From NCBI GenBank assembly GCA_947258785.1, contig CAMYJT010000004.1, positions 1 through 33,645 of the forward strand: a DNA stretch of 33,645 nucleotides, read 5' to 3'. The DNA comes from an uncultured Gammaproteobacteria bacterium. Lineage in GTDB: Bacteria; Pseudomonadota; Gammaproteobacteria; Arenicellales; JAANXG01. Shown here piece after piece: positions 8,742 through 17,468 of this stretch. The notes beneath the pieces were generated by a model. It was not told the DNA's origin and ran no database searches. It was given only the letters and a program-made list of their open reading frames with translations. The position numbers and the translations under genes were made by a program. Numbering within the stretch: position 1 is the stretch's first letter; every line of letters begins with the position of its first letter.

Positions 8742-10638
8742 GCTGACCCTGAAAGATTACTTGCGGGAAACCAGCATCATTCAATCCCGGTTGGTGTTTG
8801 CCGCGGGGCTCGGCCTTTTCCTCAGCGCGATGCTGCTGTTCCGCCTGTTCTTTCTGCAGGTCGATCAGCACCAGCATTACGCGACGCTATCCCAGGACAA
8901 CCGGATACGCCTGGTGCCGATTGCACCAGTGCGGGGTCAGATCTACGATCGCAACGGGGTCATTGTGGCGGAGAATTTCCCGGTGTATACGCTTGAGGTC
9001 ATACCGGATCGAGTGAAAGACATTGCCGTTCTACTCGATCAGATCGGGCAGCTGGTTGAATTGGATGACAATGATCGGGAGCGCTTTTACGAGGCCCTGC
9101 GCGTGCGTCCCGGTTTCGAAGCACAGACCTTGAAGGCCGGACTGAGCGACGACGAGGTGGCCCGGTTCGCCGTTAGTCAACACCGATTCAACGGGATCGA
9201 GCTGCGGGCGCGGCTGCAGCGGCATTACCCATTGGGACCGGAACTCGTCCATGTGGTCGGTTACGTGGGACGCATCAGTCAGTCCGACTTGGAGCGCATC
9301 GACCGCGCCGCGTATCGAGCCACCGACTTCATCGGCAAACTGGGGATTGAGTCTCACTACGAGCGGGTGTTGTTGGGCCGAGTCGGGTACGAGCAGGTCG
9401 AGACAAACGCCCACGGCCGTGTCGTGCGCACCCTGGCGAGGACCAGTCCGGTCTCCGGGCGGAATGTGTACCTGAATATCGACGTTGCGGTGCAGAAAGC
9501 GGCGCGCGAATCGCTGGGGGAGTTCGAGGGCGCGGTGGTGGTGATTGAGCCGCAAACCGGGGCCGTCCTCGCCTTCGTGAGCAATCCCGTCTACGATCCC
9601 AACCCGTTCGTTAACGGTATCGATCAAAAATCCTACAAAGCGCTGCGGGAATCGACTTCGCGGCCGCTTTTGAACCGGGCCTTGAACGGCCGTTACGCCC
9701 CAGGCTCCTCAATCAAGGGCCTGTTTGCTGTTGCCGCGCTTGAGAATGGCCGCGACCCGGCGCAAACGGTTTATTGTCCGGGGTGGTTTTCACTGAAAGG
9801 CAGCCGCCACCGCTACCGCTGCTGGAAGCGGTCGGGCCACGGATACATGGACCTGTACAACGCGGTAGTGCAGTCCTGCGATGTCTATTTCTATCAACTG
9901 GCCCACTCGCTCGGTATCGATAAGCTACACGAGTTCCTCTCCCGCTTTGGACTGGGCAGTCAGACCGGAATCGATCTCAGCGGCGAGCCCAGCGGGCTCG
10001 TGCCGTCCCGCGACTGGAAACGGCGCGTCAAGGGACAGCCCTGGTACCCGGGTGAGACCGTGATCACTGGAATTGGTCAAGGGTACACCCTGGTTACGCC
10101 CCTGCAGTTGGCGACGGTCATGGCGACCCTCTCCAATCACGGCCGCCGCATCCAGCCCCGTTTGGTGCACAGTATGCAGGACCCTCAGTCCGAGACCCGG
10201 CAGGTGCTGGGGCCGGAGGTCATCGGCGTGGTCAACGTTCGTGAGGATCGCTACTACGATTTAGTGATCCGCGCATTGACCGATGTCGTCCATGGGCAGC
10301 GCGGCACCGCTCGCCGGATCGGCGCCGATGCCGAATATCGGATTGCCGGCAAAACCGGCACCGCACAAGTGATCGGCATCGCGCAAGGCGCGCGTTACGA
10401 TGAGAAGAAGATCGCCAAACGGTTCCGCGATCATTCATTGTTCGTGGCCTTTGCCCCCGTGGACGACCCGAAGATTGCGGTCGCCGTGATTGCCGAGAAT
10501 GGCGGCAGCGGCAGCCGTACCGCCGCGCCAATTGCTCGCCGGGTCATGGATTTCTACTTGAACGGAACCTTCGGTCCCCAAGACCCCACCCAACAAAAAA
10601 TCACCAATACGAGCCGTGGCCGACCCGATCAAACGTGA
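8734..10638 (+). CDS. mrdA: penicillin-binding protein 2 (elongasome transpeptidase)
   Basis: A 634-residue class B PBP that cross-links lateral-wall peptidoglycan. I chose GTG 8734 (GGAAGG seven bases upstream, protein begins VDKLTLKDYLRETS) over the upstream in-frame ATG at 8668, which would run deep inside mreD. A membrane anchor spans residues about 20-42, then the pedestal/dimerisation domain (PIAPVRGQIYDRNG). In the transpeptidase domain, the active-site S325-S-I-K328 replaces the more usual STVK wording, S381-C-D383 fills the SxN position as in other PBP2s, and K540-T-G is followed by TAQV. It overlaps rodA by 23 bp. Confidence 0.97.
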   Translation: MDKLTLKDYLRETSIIQSRLVFAAGLGLFLSAMLLFRLFFLQVDQHQHYATLSQDNRIRLVPIAPVRGQIYDRNGVIVAENFPVYTLEVIPDRVKDIAVLLDQIGQLVELDDNDRERFYEALRVRPGFEAQTLKAGLSDDEVARFAVSQHRFNGIELRARLQRHYPLGPELVHVVGYVGRISQSDLERIDRAAYRATDFIGKLGIESHYERVLLGRVGYEQVETNAHGRVVRTLARTSPVSGRNVYLNIDVAVQKAARESLGEFEGAVVVIEPQTGAVLAFVSNPVYDPNPFVNGIDQKSYKALRESTSRPLLNRALNGRYAPGSSIKGLFAVAALENGRDPAQTVYCPGWFSLKGSRHRYRCWKRSGHGYMDLYNAVVQSCDVYFYQLAHSLGIDKLHEFLSRFGLGSQTGIDLSGEPSGLVPSRDWKRRVKGQPWYPGETVITGIGQGYTLVTPLQLATVMATLSNHGRRIQPRLVHSMQDPQSETRQVLGPEVIGVVNVREDRYYDLVIRALTDVVHGQRGTARRIGADAEYRIAGKTGTAQVIGIAQGARYDEKKIAKRFRDHSLFVAFAPVDDPKIAVAVIAENGGSGSRTAAPIARRVMDFYLNGTFGPQDPTQQKITNTSRGRPDQT

Positions 10639-11710
10639 TGAGTTCTGGCACCTTGACCCGCCGTTGCTGGCGGGTCTGATTCTGCTGTGTGGTCTGAGTC
10701 TGCTCGTACTGTACAGCGCAGGAGGTGAGGATGCGTCGCTGGTGGTTCGTCAGGCGATCCGGATCTTTGTGGGCTTCGTGGTTTTGGTGATGTTGGCGCA
10801 GGCGCCGCCGGAATCACTGGCTCGGTGGGCGCCCTATATCTTTGGAATCGGTTTCGGGCTGCTGGCCATGGTGCTGCTGGTGGGGATCGTCGGAAAGGGG
10901 GCACAACGCTGGTTGAATCTCGGCTTTTTCCAGTTTCAACCGGCTGAGATCATGAAGTTGGGGGTGCCGATGATGGTGGCATGGACACTGACCCGAAAAT
11001 CATTGCCGCCTGGGTGGCAGGATCTGTTGATTGCCCTGGCCATCGTGCTGGGACCGACTCTGCTGGTCGTACTCCAGCCGGACCTTGGAACGGCCGTCTT
11101 GATCGCGGTGTCGGGATTAATCGTGATTTTTCTGGCCGGCCTGTCGTGGAAATTCCTCGTCTTTGCGATCGCATTAATCGCGGCGGCAACGCCGTTGATG
11201 TGGTCATTGCTGCACGAATACCAGCAGCAGCGGATTCTCACATTGTTCGACCCCTGGTCCGATCCGCTGGGCACCGGCTATCACACGATACAATCCATCA
11301 TTGCGGTGGGGTCGGGAGGCGTGTACGGCAAGGGCTGGTTGAACGGCAGTCAATCCCAACTGGAGTTTATTCCAGAGCGAGGTACGGATTTCGTGTTTGC
11401 GGTGTTTGCCGAGGAATTCGGATTGATCGGAGGAGCTCTATTGATCGCATGTTATCTATTTGTGATCGGGCGCGGATTGTACATTTCTTTTTATGCGCGA
11501 GACACTTTTTCTAGACTTGTCGCAGGCAGTCTGGCTTTGACATTTTTCTTTTACCTTTTTGTAAACATCGGTATGGTAGCGGGAATTCTGCCTGTAGTCG
11601 GCGTACCACTTCCGTTAATCAGTTATGGTGGAACGTCGATGGTCACACTGATGGCGGGGTTCGGTATTCTTATGAGCATACAGACACACAAGAAGTTAAT
11701 GCCGAAATGA
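10616..11710 (+). CDS. rodA: rod-shape SEDS glycosyltransferase RodA
   Basis: A 364-residue polytopic SEDS protein that polymerises lipid II into glycan strands for PBP2. About ten hydrophobic segments are visible. Signature pieces are GKGAQRWLNLGFFQFQPAE and, later, GGVYGKGWLNGSQSQLEFIPE with RGTDFVFAVFAEEFGLIG, plus the PLPLISYGGTSM motif near the end. The putative catalytic acidic region lies in the WxDP-type loop (FDPWSDPLGTGYHTIQS). The start is GTG 10616 inside the end of mrdA, with only a weak ribosome site, so coupling is likely. Its TGA overlaps the mltB ATG. Confidence 0.97.
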   Translation: MADPIKRDEFWHLDPPLLAGLILLCGLSLLVLYSAGGEDASLVVRQAIRIFVGFVVLVMLAQAPPESLARWAPYIFGIGFGLLAMVLLVGIVGKGAQRWLNLGFFQFQPAEIMKLGVPMMVAWTLTRKSLPPGWQDLLIALAIVLGPTLLVVLQPDLGTAVLIAVSGLIVIFLAGLSWKFLVFAIALIAAATPLMWSLLHEYQQQRILTLFDPWSDPLGTGYHTIQSIIAVGSGGVYGKGWLNGSQSQLEFIPERGTDFVFAVFAEEFGLIGGALLIACYLFVIGRGLYISFYARDTFSRLVAGSLALTFFFYLFVNIGMVAGILPVVGVPLPLISYGGTSMVTLMAGFGILMSIQTHKKLMPK

Positions 11711-12711
11711 TCCGAGTAAGACTGTATATGCGATGGTGCCTGAGCGGGCTTGTGATTATGATTTGTTTTGGGCAGGCGTCGAGGGCGATGGAGGTGCTGA
11801 CTCATCCTGAGGTCGAAAAATTAATCAATGACTTGGCGGCAAATCACAACTACCCCAGGGAGCAGCTGGTGGAGTTGTTCTCGGCCATTCAAGTACAGCC
11901 TCGCGTCGTCGAGGCGATCAAGCGGCCGTTTGAGGCGTTGCCCTGGCATCGTTATCGGAAACTATTCGTTACCGAGCAACACATAAAGAAAGGCATACAG
12001 TTCTGGAAACAATACGAGTCGACACTGGAGCGTGCCGAGCAAGAGTACGGCGTTCCCAAACAGGTCATCGTTGCAATCATTGGTGTGGAGACCCGTTACG
12101 GCAAGCGCATGGGCCGTCATTCCGTGCTCGAATCCCTGACTACGCTGTTGATGCAATATCCACGGCGGCGGTCTTTCTTCCGCAGTGAATTGAAGCATTT
12201 TCTGCTGCTGGCGAGGGAAGAAGGCCTGGAACCGCTCTCGGTCAAGGGATCCTACGCCGGAGCGATCGGCGTTCCCCAATTCATAGCCAGCAGCTACCGG
12301 GAGTACGCGGTGGATTTCAACGGAGACCGCCGCCGAAACCTGATCGATCAGCCGGAGGACGCCATCGGCAGTGTGGCGAATTATCTGTACCGGCACCGTT
12401 GGCGAGCCGGCAAGCCTATTGTCGTGGACGCCGTCGTCAGATCAGAGGCCGGTATCGATGACTATGTCAACGGCCGTCTGAAGGTTAACAGTACGCTTGC
12501 CACGCTGAGAAAAGCGGGTGTCGAAGCCTCGCTAGAATTTAACGATACCGCCGGGGTCGGGTTGTTGAGGTTGGATAACGGCGGTGCGTCGCAGTACCGT
12601 ATTGCGTTCGACAACTTTTATGTGATCACCAAATACAACCGGAGTATTCATTACGCACTGGCAGTGTATGAGCTCGGAGAGGCGCTCCGCAAGCGGCAGG
12701 TTTCCGGATAA
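11707..12711 (+). CDS. mltB: membrane-bound lytic murein transglycosylase B
   Basis: A 334-residue family-103 lytic transglycosylase that cleaves glycan strands to 1,6-anhydroMurNAc products. A signal sequence covers about residues 1-27 (RWCLSGLVIMICFGQASRA). It lacks an obvious lipobox cysteine before the cleavage site, although a cysteine occurs at residue 20, so it may be soluble periplasmic rather than lipid-anchored. The catalytic glutamate is E128 in GVETRYGKRMG. The family's SYAGAIGVPQFIASSYREYAVD segment and RNLIDQPEDAIGSVANYL follow, and YNRSIHYALAVYEL closes the domain. It overlaps rodA by 4 bp. Confidence 0.95.
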   Translation: MIRVRLYMRWCLSGLVIMICFGQASRAMEVLTHPEVEKLINDLAANHNYPREQLVELFSAIQVQPRVVEAIKRPFEALPWHRYRKLFVTEQHIKKGIQFWKQYESTLERAEQEYGVPKQVIVAIIGVETRYGKRMGRHSVLESLTTLLMQYPRRRSFFRSELKHFLLLAREEGLEPLSVKGSYAGAIGVPQFIASSYREYAVDFNGDRRRNLIDQPEDAIGSVANYLYRHRWRAGKPIVVDAVVRSEAGIDDYVNGRLKVNSTLATLRKAGVEASLEFNDTAGVGLLRLDNGGASQYRIAFDNFYVITKYNRSIHYALAVYELGEALRKRQVSG

Positions 12712-13517
12712 TGGCAAGACGGGCGACCATGGTTGGATTGATTTGGTTGTTGACCGCTTGCGGCACATTATCACCCGGCGGGTACTATAAGGAAGACGGT
12801 CCGCCCCGACGTGATGCCGTTGATGTCGCCAGCATCTCCGATGCGATCCCCAGGCACGAACCATTGAGCAACACCGGCAACGATCCCTACACCGTCGATG
12901 GAAAGACGTACTATCCACGCAAAGATGCCCGAGGCTATCGTGAACGCGGGATCGCTTCCTGGTACGGCCGCATGTTTCACGGCAGACGAACCTCCAGCGG
13001 CGAGCCGTTCGACATGTATGCGATGACGGCCGCCCACCCCACATTACCGTTGCCCAGTTACGTCCGCGTTCGGAATCTCCGCAACAGGAAAGAGGTTGTC
13101 GTTCGTGTTAACGATCGCGGCCCCTTTCTGCACGATAGACTGATTGACCTGTCCTATGCCTCGGCCCACAAGCTTGGTCTAGTGGCAACGGGTACCGGAC
13201 TAGTCGAGGTGTCCGCAGTGATGCCAGGGGATGTGTCCGAGACCACGCGTCATGCGCCACCGCTTGTAGAACACGCCCGCCCGGCGCCCGAATTGTACGT
13301 TCAGGTGGGTGCGTTTTCGCGTCGTGAAAACGCTGACCGATTACACAAGCGCCTGCAGGAAAGCGCCTATGGGCCGGTACTCGTGCAGCAAGCCAGGGTC
13401 GGTGGCGTACGAATTCATCGCTTGCGGATCGGGCCCATCGCGACGGTGGATGAGGCGGATCGAGTAGCGGCGCGGTTACGGCGGCGGGGGTACGACCCTA
13501 GGATAATCATTGATTAA
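12711..13517 (+). CDS. rlpA: septal ring lytic transglycosylase / lipoprotein RlpA
   Basis: A 268-residue lipoprotein. The signal peptide ends with the lipobox LTAC (Cys17). A double-psi beta-barrel domain follows with the ASWYG motif, GRRTSSGEPFDMYAMTAAHPTLPLPS and VRVNDRGPF, the family's catalytic and ligand-binding pattern. The C-terminal SPOR domain (ELYVQVGAFSRRENADRLHKRL onward, split by the loop at about residue 210) binds denuded glycan. RlpA-type proteins digest naked glycan at septa or, in some species, act structurally. It shares one base with the mltB stop (TAATG). Confidence 0.95.
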   Translation: MARRATMVGLIWLLTACGTLSPGGYYKEDGPPRRDAVDVASISDAIPRHEPLSNTGNDPYTVDGKTYYPRKDARGYRERGIASWYGRMFHGRRTSSGEPFDMYAMTAAHPTLPLPSYVRVRNLRNRKEVVVRVNDRGPFLHDRLIDLSYASAHKLGLVATGTGLVEVSAVMPGDVSETTRHAPPLVEHARPAPELYVQVGAFSRRENADRLHKRLQESAYGPVLVQQARVGGVRIHRLRIGPIATVDEADRVAARLRRRGYDPRIIID

Positions 13518-13529
13518 ACCGATTGTGGT

Positions 13530-14705
13530 GTGCAGGGAGTGACGACGTTGTTCAGATGGTTGCGTACGCTGGTGTTTGTGGGCTGTGGCTTGGCTTCCCC
13601 ATTAAGCCTAGGCGAGCCGATCCCCGAGTTGGTCAAATCGGCCATTCCGCCACCCAAGCTGAGCGCGAAGACATGGGTGTTGATGGATTACAACTCCGGC
13701 TGGGTACTTGCTGATAAACAGTCCCAGCAACGGATCGAACCTGCCAGCCTCAGCAAACTAATGACCGCCTATGTCATTTTCCATGAGATAAAAAAAGGCG
13801 CATTAAGACTCGACGATCTGGTGCACATCAGCGAGAAGGCATGGCGGACCGAAGGGTCGCGGATGTTCGTACGTGTAAACTCCAAGGTTCGGGTCGATGA
13901 ACTTCTGCAGGGACTGATTATCCAGTCTGGGAACGACGCTGCGGTTGCCTTGGCGGAACATGTGGCCGGTACCGAGGAGGGGTTTGCAGCGTTGATGAAT
14001 GAGTATGCGAAACGATTGGCATTGCGTAATACCAGTTTCAAAAACGCGGCCGGATTGCCGCAACCGGACCATTACAGCTCGGTGTTAGATCTCGTGGAAA
14101 TTGCCGCCGCCATCATTCGCGAGTTTCCGGAGTATTACAGCTGGTACTCCACAAAGGAGTTTACGTACAACAAAATCAAACAACAGAACCGTAATCTGCT
14201 GTTGTGGCGCGATGACACTGTGGACGGCGTTAAGACAGGGCACACGAGCTCGGCGGGCTATTGCCTGATCGGGTCCGCGAAACGCGGGGACATGCGTTTA
14301 ATTGCTGCGGTGACCGGTGCGGCCAGTGCGGAGCAACGCGCCAGGCAGGTCCATGCACTGTTGAAGTACGGGTTTTCGACCTACGAATCGACACGCATTT
14401 TTGATCAGGAAACACCGACGGCGCAGATCCGGGTGTTCAAGGGCGATAAAGACCGCTTGCCATTAGGCGTAGGCAAACCGGTGTTCGCAACCATACCCCG
14501 TGGCAAAGCTCAAACGTTGAAGGCAACATTGAGGATCCCCGAACTGGCGGTTGCGCCCATCGCCGCTGGACAATCGCTGGGCTCGGCACAGGTCGAGTAT
14601 GGAGAGAATCCGTTTATGGAGGTTCCCCTGGTGGCGTTGTCGGACGTTGCAGAGGGAAGCTGGTGGAAACGCGCGCTCGACGCCGTACTGCTATGGTTTG
14701 AATGA
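13530..14705 (+). CDS. dacA: D-alanyl-D-alanine carboxypeptidase (PBP5/6 type)
   Basis: A 391-residue DacA/DacC-type low-molecular-weight PBP that removes the terminal D-Ala from pentapeptides. All three motifs are intact: S73-L-S-K76, S133-G-N135 and K235-T-G. The C-terminal beta domain ends with an amphipathic anchor (WWKRALDAVLLWFE), typical of PBP5/6. The start is uncertain: GTG 13530 has no clear ribosome site, while TTG 13548 has GGGAG nine bases upstream and gives a compact signal peptide starting at FRWLRTLVFVG. It starts 12 bp after rlpA. Confidence 0.94.
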   Translation: MQGVTTLFRWLRTLVFVGCGLASPLSLGEPIPELVKSAIPPPKLSAKTWVLMDYNSGWVLADKQSQQRIEPASLSKLMTAYVIFHEIKKGALRLDDLVHISEKAWRTEGSRMFVRVNSKVRVDELLQGLIIQSGNDAAVALAEHVAGTEEGFAALMNEYAKRLALRNTSFKNAAGLPQPDHYSSVLDLVEIAAAIIREFPEYYSWYSTKEFTYNKIKQQNRNLLLWRDDTVDGVKTGHTSSAGYCLIGSAKRGDMRLIAAVTGAASAEQRARQVHALLKYGFSTYESTRIFDQETPTAQIRVFKGDKDRLPLGVGKPVFATIPRGKAQTLKATLRIPELAVAPIAAGQSLGSAQVEYGENPFMEVPLVALSDVAEGSWWKRALDAVLLWFE

Positions 14706-14717
14706 AGCAAACCCCGT

Positions 14718-15599
14718 ATGACCGATATGTTCTCTGACATTAAGCTCACTTATGTAAACGGCGAATTCGTTCCACCGGAGGCCGCACGGATATCTGTGTT
14801 CGATCGCGGTTTGATCTTCGGTGACGGCATCTACGAAGTCATCCCTGCCTACGGCGGTCGTTTGTTTCGTTGGTCACAGCACCTGGAGCGCCTGAATAGA
14901 AATCTCGGAATAATGGAGATCAGATCACCGCTCACGCGTAAGGAATGGGAAGGCGTTATTGCTCGATTGACTGCTGCGAACGGGAACGGCGATCAATACG
15001 TTTATCTTCAAGTGACGCGCGGCGTCGCTCCACGGGATCACGTGTATCCGGAATACACCGATCCAACAGTGCTTGCCTACGCCCACCATTTACCACCGGT
15101 GTCGGAACGGATGCTGGAGCAGGGCGTGGGAGTTATTACCGTGCCAGACATACGCTGGCACCGTTGCGACATCAAGACGACCTCGTTAATCGCTAATGTA
15201 TGGTTGCGGCAGCAGGCCAGCGAGCGGGATGCCGTTGAGACACTGTTGGTTCGCAACGGAGTGGTGACCGAAGGCGCAGCGGCCAATGTGTTTGCGGTCA
15301 TCGATGGAGTGGTCAGAACCCCGCCCCACGGTACGGACCTGCTGCCCGGCGTTACCCGGGACCTGATTGTCGAATTGATGGAGCAAAACGATATCCGATT
15401 CGAAGAGCGCCCCTTTACCAAAGCGGAGATGTGCGCCGCTGAGGAGGTCTGGATAAGCAGCTCAACCAAAGAAGTGTTGCCGGTCACCCGGATCGACAGC
15501 GCCACGCTTGCAAATGGTTGTTCGGGTGAAGTATTCCAGAGGGTTTATAAGTTGTTCCAGGAATGCAAGGCAGATTGCCGGTCCGGACACGGTGTATGA
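14718..15599 (+). CDS. dat: D-amino-acid (D-alanine) transaminase, class IV
   Basis: A 293-residue PLP-dependent fold-type IV aminotransferase. The opening FVNGEFVPPEAARISVFDRGLIFGDGIYE-like region (here with YVNGEF) is characteristic of D-amino-acid transaminases. K153 in DIKTTSLIANV is the Schiff-base lysine, and EGAAANVFAV and SSSTKEVLPVTRID bind the cofactor phosphate. It interconverts D-Ala and D-Glu with 2-oxo acids, so beside a D,D-carboxypeptidase it could recycle released D-alanine; that link is inference. Branched-chain and aminodeoxychorismate relatives share the fold, but position and motifs favour D-specificity. ATGA overlap with the next gene. Confidence 0.88.
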   Translation: MTDMFSDIKLTYVNGEFVPPEAARISVFDRGLIFGDGIYEVIPAYGGRLFRWSQHLERLNRNLGIMEIRSPLTRKEWEGVIARLTAANGNGDQYVYLQVTRGVAPRDHVYPEYTDPTVLAYAHHLPPVSERMLEQGVGVITVPDIRWHRCDIKTTSLIANVWLRQQASERDAVETLLVRNGVVTEGAAANVFAVIDGVVRTPPHGTDLLPGVTRDLIVELMEQNDIRFEERPFTKAEMCAAEEVWISSSTKEVLPVTRIDSATLANGCSGEVFQRVYKLFQECKADCRSGHGV

Positions 15600-15898
15600 A
15601 ACTGCGCGGCAACGGCGGCAACGGCTCGGGCCGCATCGAGGCCCTGGATTTTCTCGAGTACCCTTGTCGTTTTGAAATTAAAGCCATGGGTAAGCACAAT
15701 GTCCGCTTCAATGCGCTGGTGCAGGGCATTGTTTCGCGGCACGTCGATCCGGAGAACCTGCTGCTGAGTCAAACCCGGCTCAGCCGGCATGGCAAGTACG
15801 CATCCGTGACGTGCATCATCCGCGCGACGAGCAAGCGGCAAATACACGCAATTTACGCCGACCTCGCCGATTGTCCAGAAGTCCTGATGACGCTGTAG
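15596..15898 (+). CDS. ybeD: YbeD/DUF493 family protein
   Basis: A 100-residue protein starting at ATG 15596, which overlaps the dat stop in ATGA; an upstream in-frame ATG at 15563 would extend into dat and is less likely. It has the DUF493 layout: DFLEYPCRFEIKAMG near residue 15, a central helix, SRHGKYASVTCIIRATSKRQI and the closing helix with VLMTL. The family has an ACT-like ferredoxin fold. In E. coli ybeD sits between dacA and lipB, the same order as here; its role is not established, though regulation of lipoate metabolism has been suggested from context. Confidence 0.92.
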   Translation: MKLRGNGGNGSGRIEALDFLEYPCRFEIKAMGKHNVRFNALVQGIVSRHVDPENLLLSQTRLSRHGKYASVTCIIRATSKRQIHAIYADLADCPEVLMTL

Positions 15899-15910
15899 GT
15901 TCCTGCCGTC

Positions 15911-16531
15911 GTGGTGACAGAAATTCCACTTAGAACCCGCAGCCTGGGGTTTGTCGATTACCTTGAGACCTTGGAAGCGATGAAGGCCTTCAACGCGCGG
16001 CGTCAAGCCCGCACGCCGGATGAGCTTTGGTGGCTTCAGCATCCGCCGGTCTACACCCAGGGGCTCAGCTGCGACTCGGTGACCATCGAGCCCAGCGAAA
16101 TCCCCATCGTCAGTACCGATCGCGGGGGCCAGATTACCTATCACGGACCGGGCCAATTGATCGTGTATGTGTTGATCGACATCCGGCGGCGCGGCAAGGG
16201 CATAAAATGGTTGGTGCGTCTACTGGAGCAGTCCGTGATTGACTACCTGGCCGGTCACGGCATCACCGGTGCACGCAGGCCGGGCGCGCCCGGGATATAC
16301 GTGGACGGCCGCAAGCTTGCGGCCTTGGGCCTGCGTGTGCGACGCGGCGCCAGCTACCACGGGTTGAGCCTCAACGTGGACATGGACCTGGCGCCTTTTT
16401 CCAACATACACCCGTGCGGGTACGAGGGCATGGAGGTTGTCCAGCTGTCCGATCTGGGGGTGCAAAGACCGATTGAAGACGTCGGCGATGAATTGACGCG
16501 TCGGCTGGCGTCTCTGCTCCAGCACGGCTGA
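15911..16531 (+). CDS. lipB: octanoyl-[acyl-carrier-protein]:protein N-octanoyltransferase
   Basis: A 206-residue LipB that transfers octanoate from ACP to lipoyl domains, the first step of protein lipoylation. RGGQITYHGPGQL (residues 71-83) and RPGAPGIYVDGRKLAALGLR (K135) form the active site, with the acyl-enzyme cysteine C169 in SNIHPCGYEGM. The start is GTG 15911, 12 bp after ybeD. The usual partner lipA (lipoyl synthase) is not downstream: a convergent gene follows within 12 bp. lipB ends the co-directional wall operon. Confidence 0.97.
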   Translation: MVTEIPLRTRSLGFVDYLETLEAMKAFNARRQARTPDELWWLQHPPVYTQGLSCDSVTIEPSEIPIVSTDRGGQITYHGPGQLIVYVLIDIRRRGKGIKWLVRLLEQSVIDYLAGHGITGARRPGAPGIYVDGRKLAALGLRVRRGASYHGLSLNVDMDLAPFSNIHPCGYEGMEVVQLSDLGVQRPIEDVGDELTRRLASLLQHG

Positions 16532-16537
16532 GCCGTG
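16523..16537. terminator. hairpin at the lipB/ada-like convergence
   Basis: A perfect 15-bp inverted repeat, CACGGCT-G-AGCCGTG, overlaps the lipB stop codon and sits 6 bp from the stop of the convergent gene. It lacks a T-run and the loop is a single base, so it would need to open further to fold. It is a weak candidate for shared termination. Confidence 0.3.
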
Positions 16538-16542
16538 GCTCG

Positions 16543-17418
16543 CTATTTCCTCGCGGACAGTGGGTAACGGGCGGCCTCCCACCCGTGCAGGGCCATTTTC
16601 CGCGCGCTGCCGCCCTGGTAGCCGCCGAAATCGCCGATGCTGCGGATGACTCGGTGGCAGGGAATCAGGAAATGTAGTGGATTACGCGCGACCGCGCTGG
16701 CCACCGCCCGGCTCGCCTGCGGCGCGCCCAGACGGCGCGCGACGGCCTGGTAGGAAACCAGTTGACCGGGCGGGATCCGCAGCAAGGCCTCCCAGACGTT
16801 GATCTGAAAATTGGTGCCTTTGACCAGCAAATAAAGCGGCCTCTGGTGCCCACCGCCGTGGGCAAATACGCGGTGGATCGGCGCGAAGGTGGCGCCCGGG
16901 TCCTCGGTCAGCTTGGCCTGCGGCCAGTTCCGTCGCAGGGTCTCTAGTGCGTTCTGGTGTCCATCCCGATTGACAAACATCAACGCGCACAGGCCGCGGT
17001 CGGTTGTTGCAACCAGGCTCTCTCCGAACGGGGTGTGGTGGAAGGCGAAGCGTATTTCCAGCCCGGCGCCGAGCCGTCGGTATTCACCAGGCGTCATGGA
17101 CTCGCACTCCACGTACAAGTCGTGCAGCCGGCTCGTGCTGGACAAGCCCGCCGCGTGGGCCGCGTCGAGTGTGCTGGAGGTGTTGCGCAACAGCGTCTTG
17201 GTGTGTTCCAGCGTCAGAAACTGCAGAAACCGTTTTGGGCTGATGCCCGCCCAGCGGCTGAACAAGCGTTGCAAATGACCCTCGCTGAGGCCCAGATGGG
17301 CCGCCAACTGGGTCAGATCGGGTTGTCGCACCCGATGGCGTTCCAGGTATCGAATGGCGGTTTCGATACGAGCGTAATCGCGTGCACTCCGATTGAAGTC
17401 GTTTGGTTTTCCGTTCAT
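16543..17418 (-). CDS. AraC-HTH / O6-methylguanine-DNA methyltransferase fusion (Ada-like)
   Basis: A 291-residue protein with two parts. Residues about 18-115 form an AraC-type double helix-turn-helix (LTQLAAHLGLSEGHLQRLFS). Residues about 120-285 form the Ogt/AdaB methyltransferase with the suicide cysteine C254 in the IPCHRVI motif and the VSYQAVARRLGAPQASRAVA DNA-recognition helix. It removes O6-methyl groups from guanine by self-methylation. The N-terminal zinc domain of full Ada (the methylphosphotriester sensor) is absent, so methylation-triggered activation as in E. coli Ada is not expected. Such shortened fusions are common. It separates lipB from murU and is convergent with lipB. 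Confidence 0.9.
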   Translation of the reverse strand: MNGKPNDFNRSARDYARIETAIRYLERHRVRQPDLTQLAAHLGLSEGHLQRLFSRWAGISPKRFLQFLTLEHTKTLLRNTSSTLDAAHAAGLSSTSRLHDLYVECESMTPGEYRRLGAGLEIRFAFHHTPFGESLVATTDRGLCALMFVNRDGHQNALETLRRNWPQAKLTEDPGATFAPIHRVFAHGGGHQRPLYLLVKGTNFQINVWEALLRIPPGQLVSYQAVARRLGAPQASRAVASAVARNPLHFLIPCHRVIRSIGDFGGYQGGSARKMALHGWEAARYPLSARK

Positions 17419-17468
17419 AGCCGGTCAGTCTGCGCCACCTTCCTTTCCAGATGCAATCCGATTCCTGT

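Noticed and set aside
15545..16156. A 203-codon minus-strand open frame across dat-ybeD-lipB
   Set aside because: It overlaps three well-supported genes on the other strand and has no family features.
16543..17418. Full-length Ada with methylphosphotriester sensing
   Set aside because: The N-terminal zinc/cysteine domain is absent; only the AraC and Ogt parts are present.
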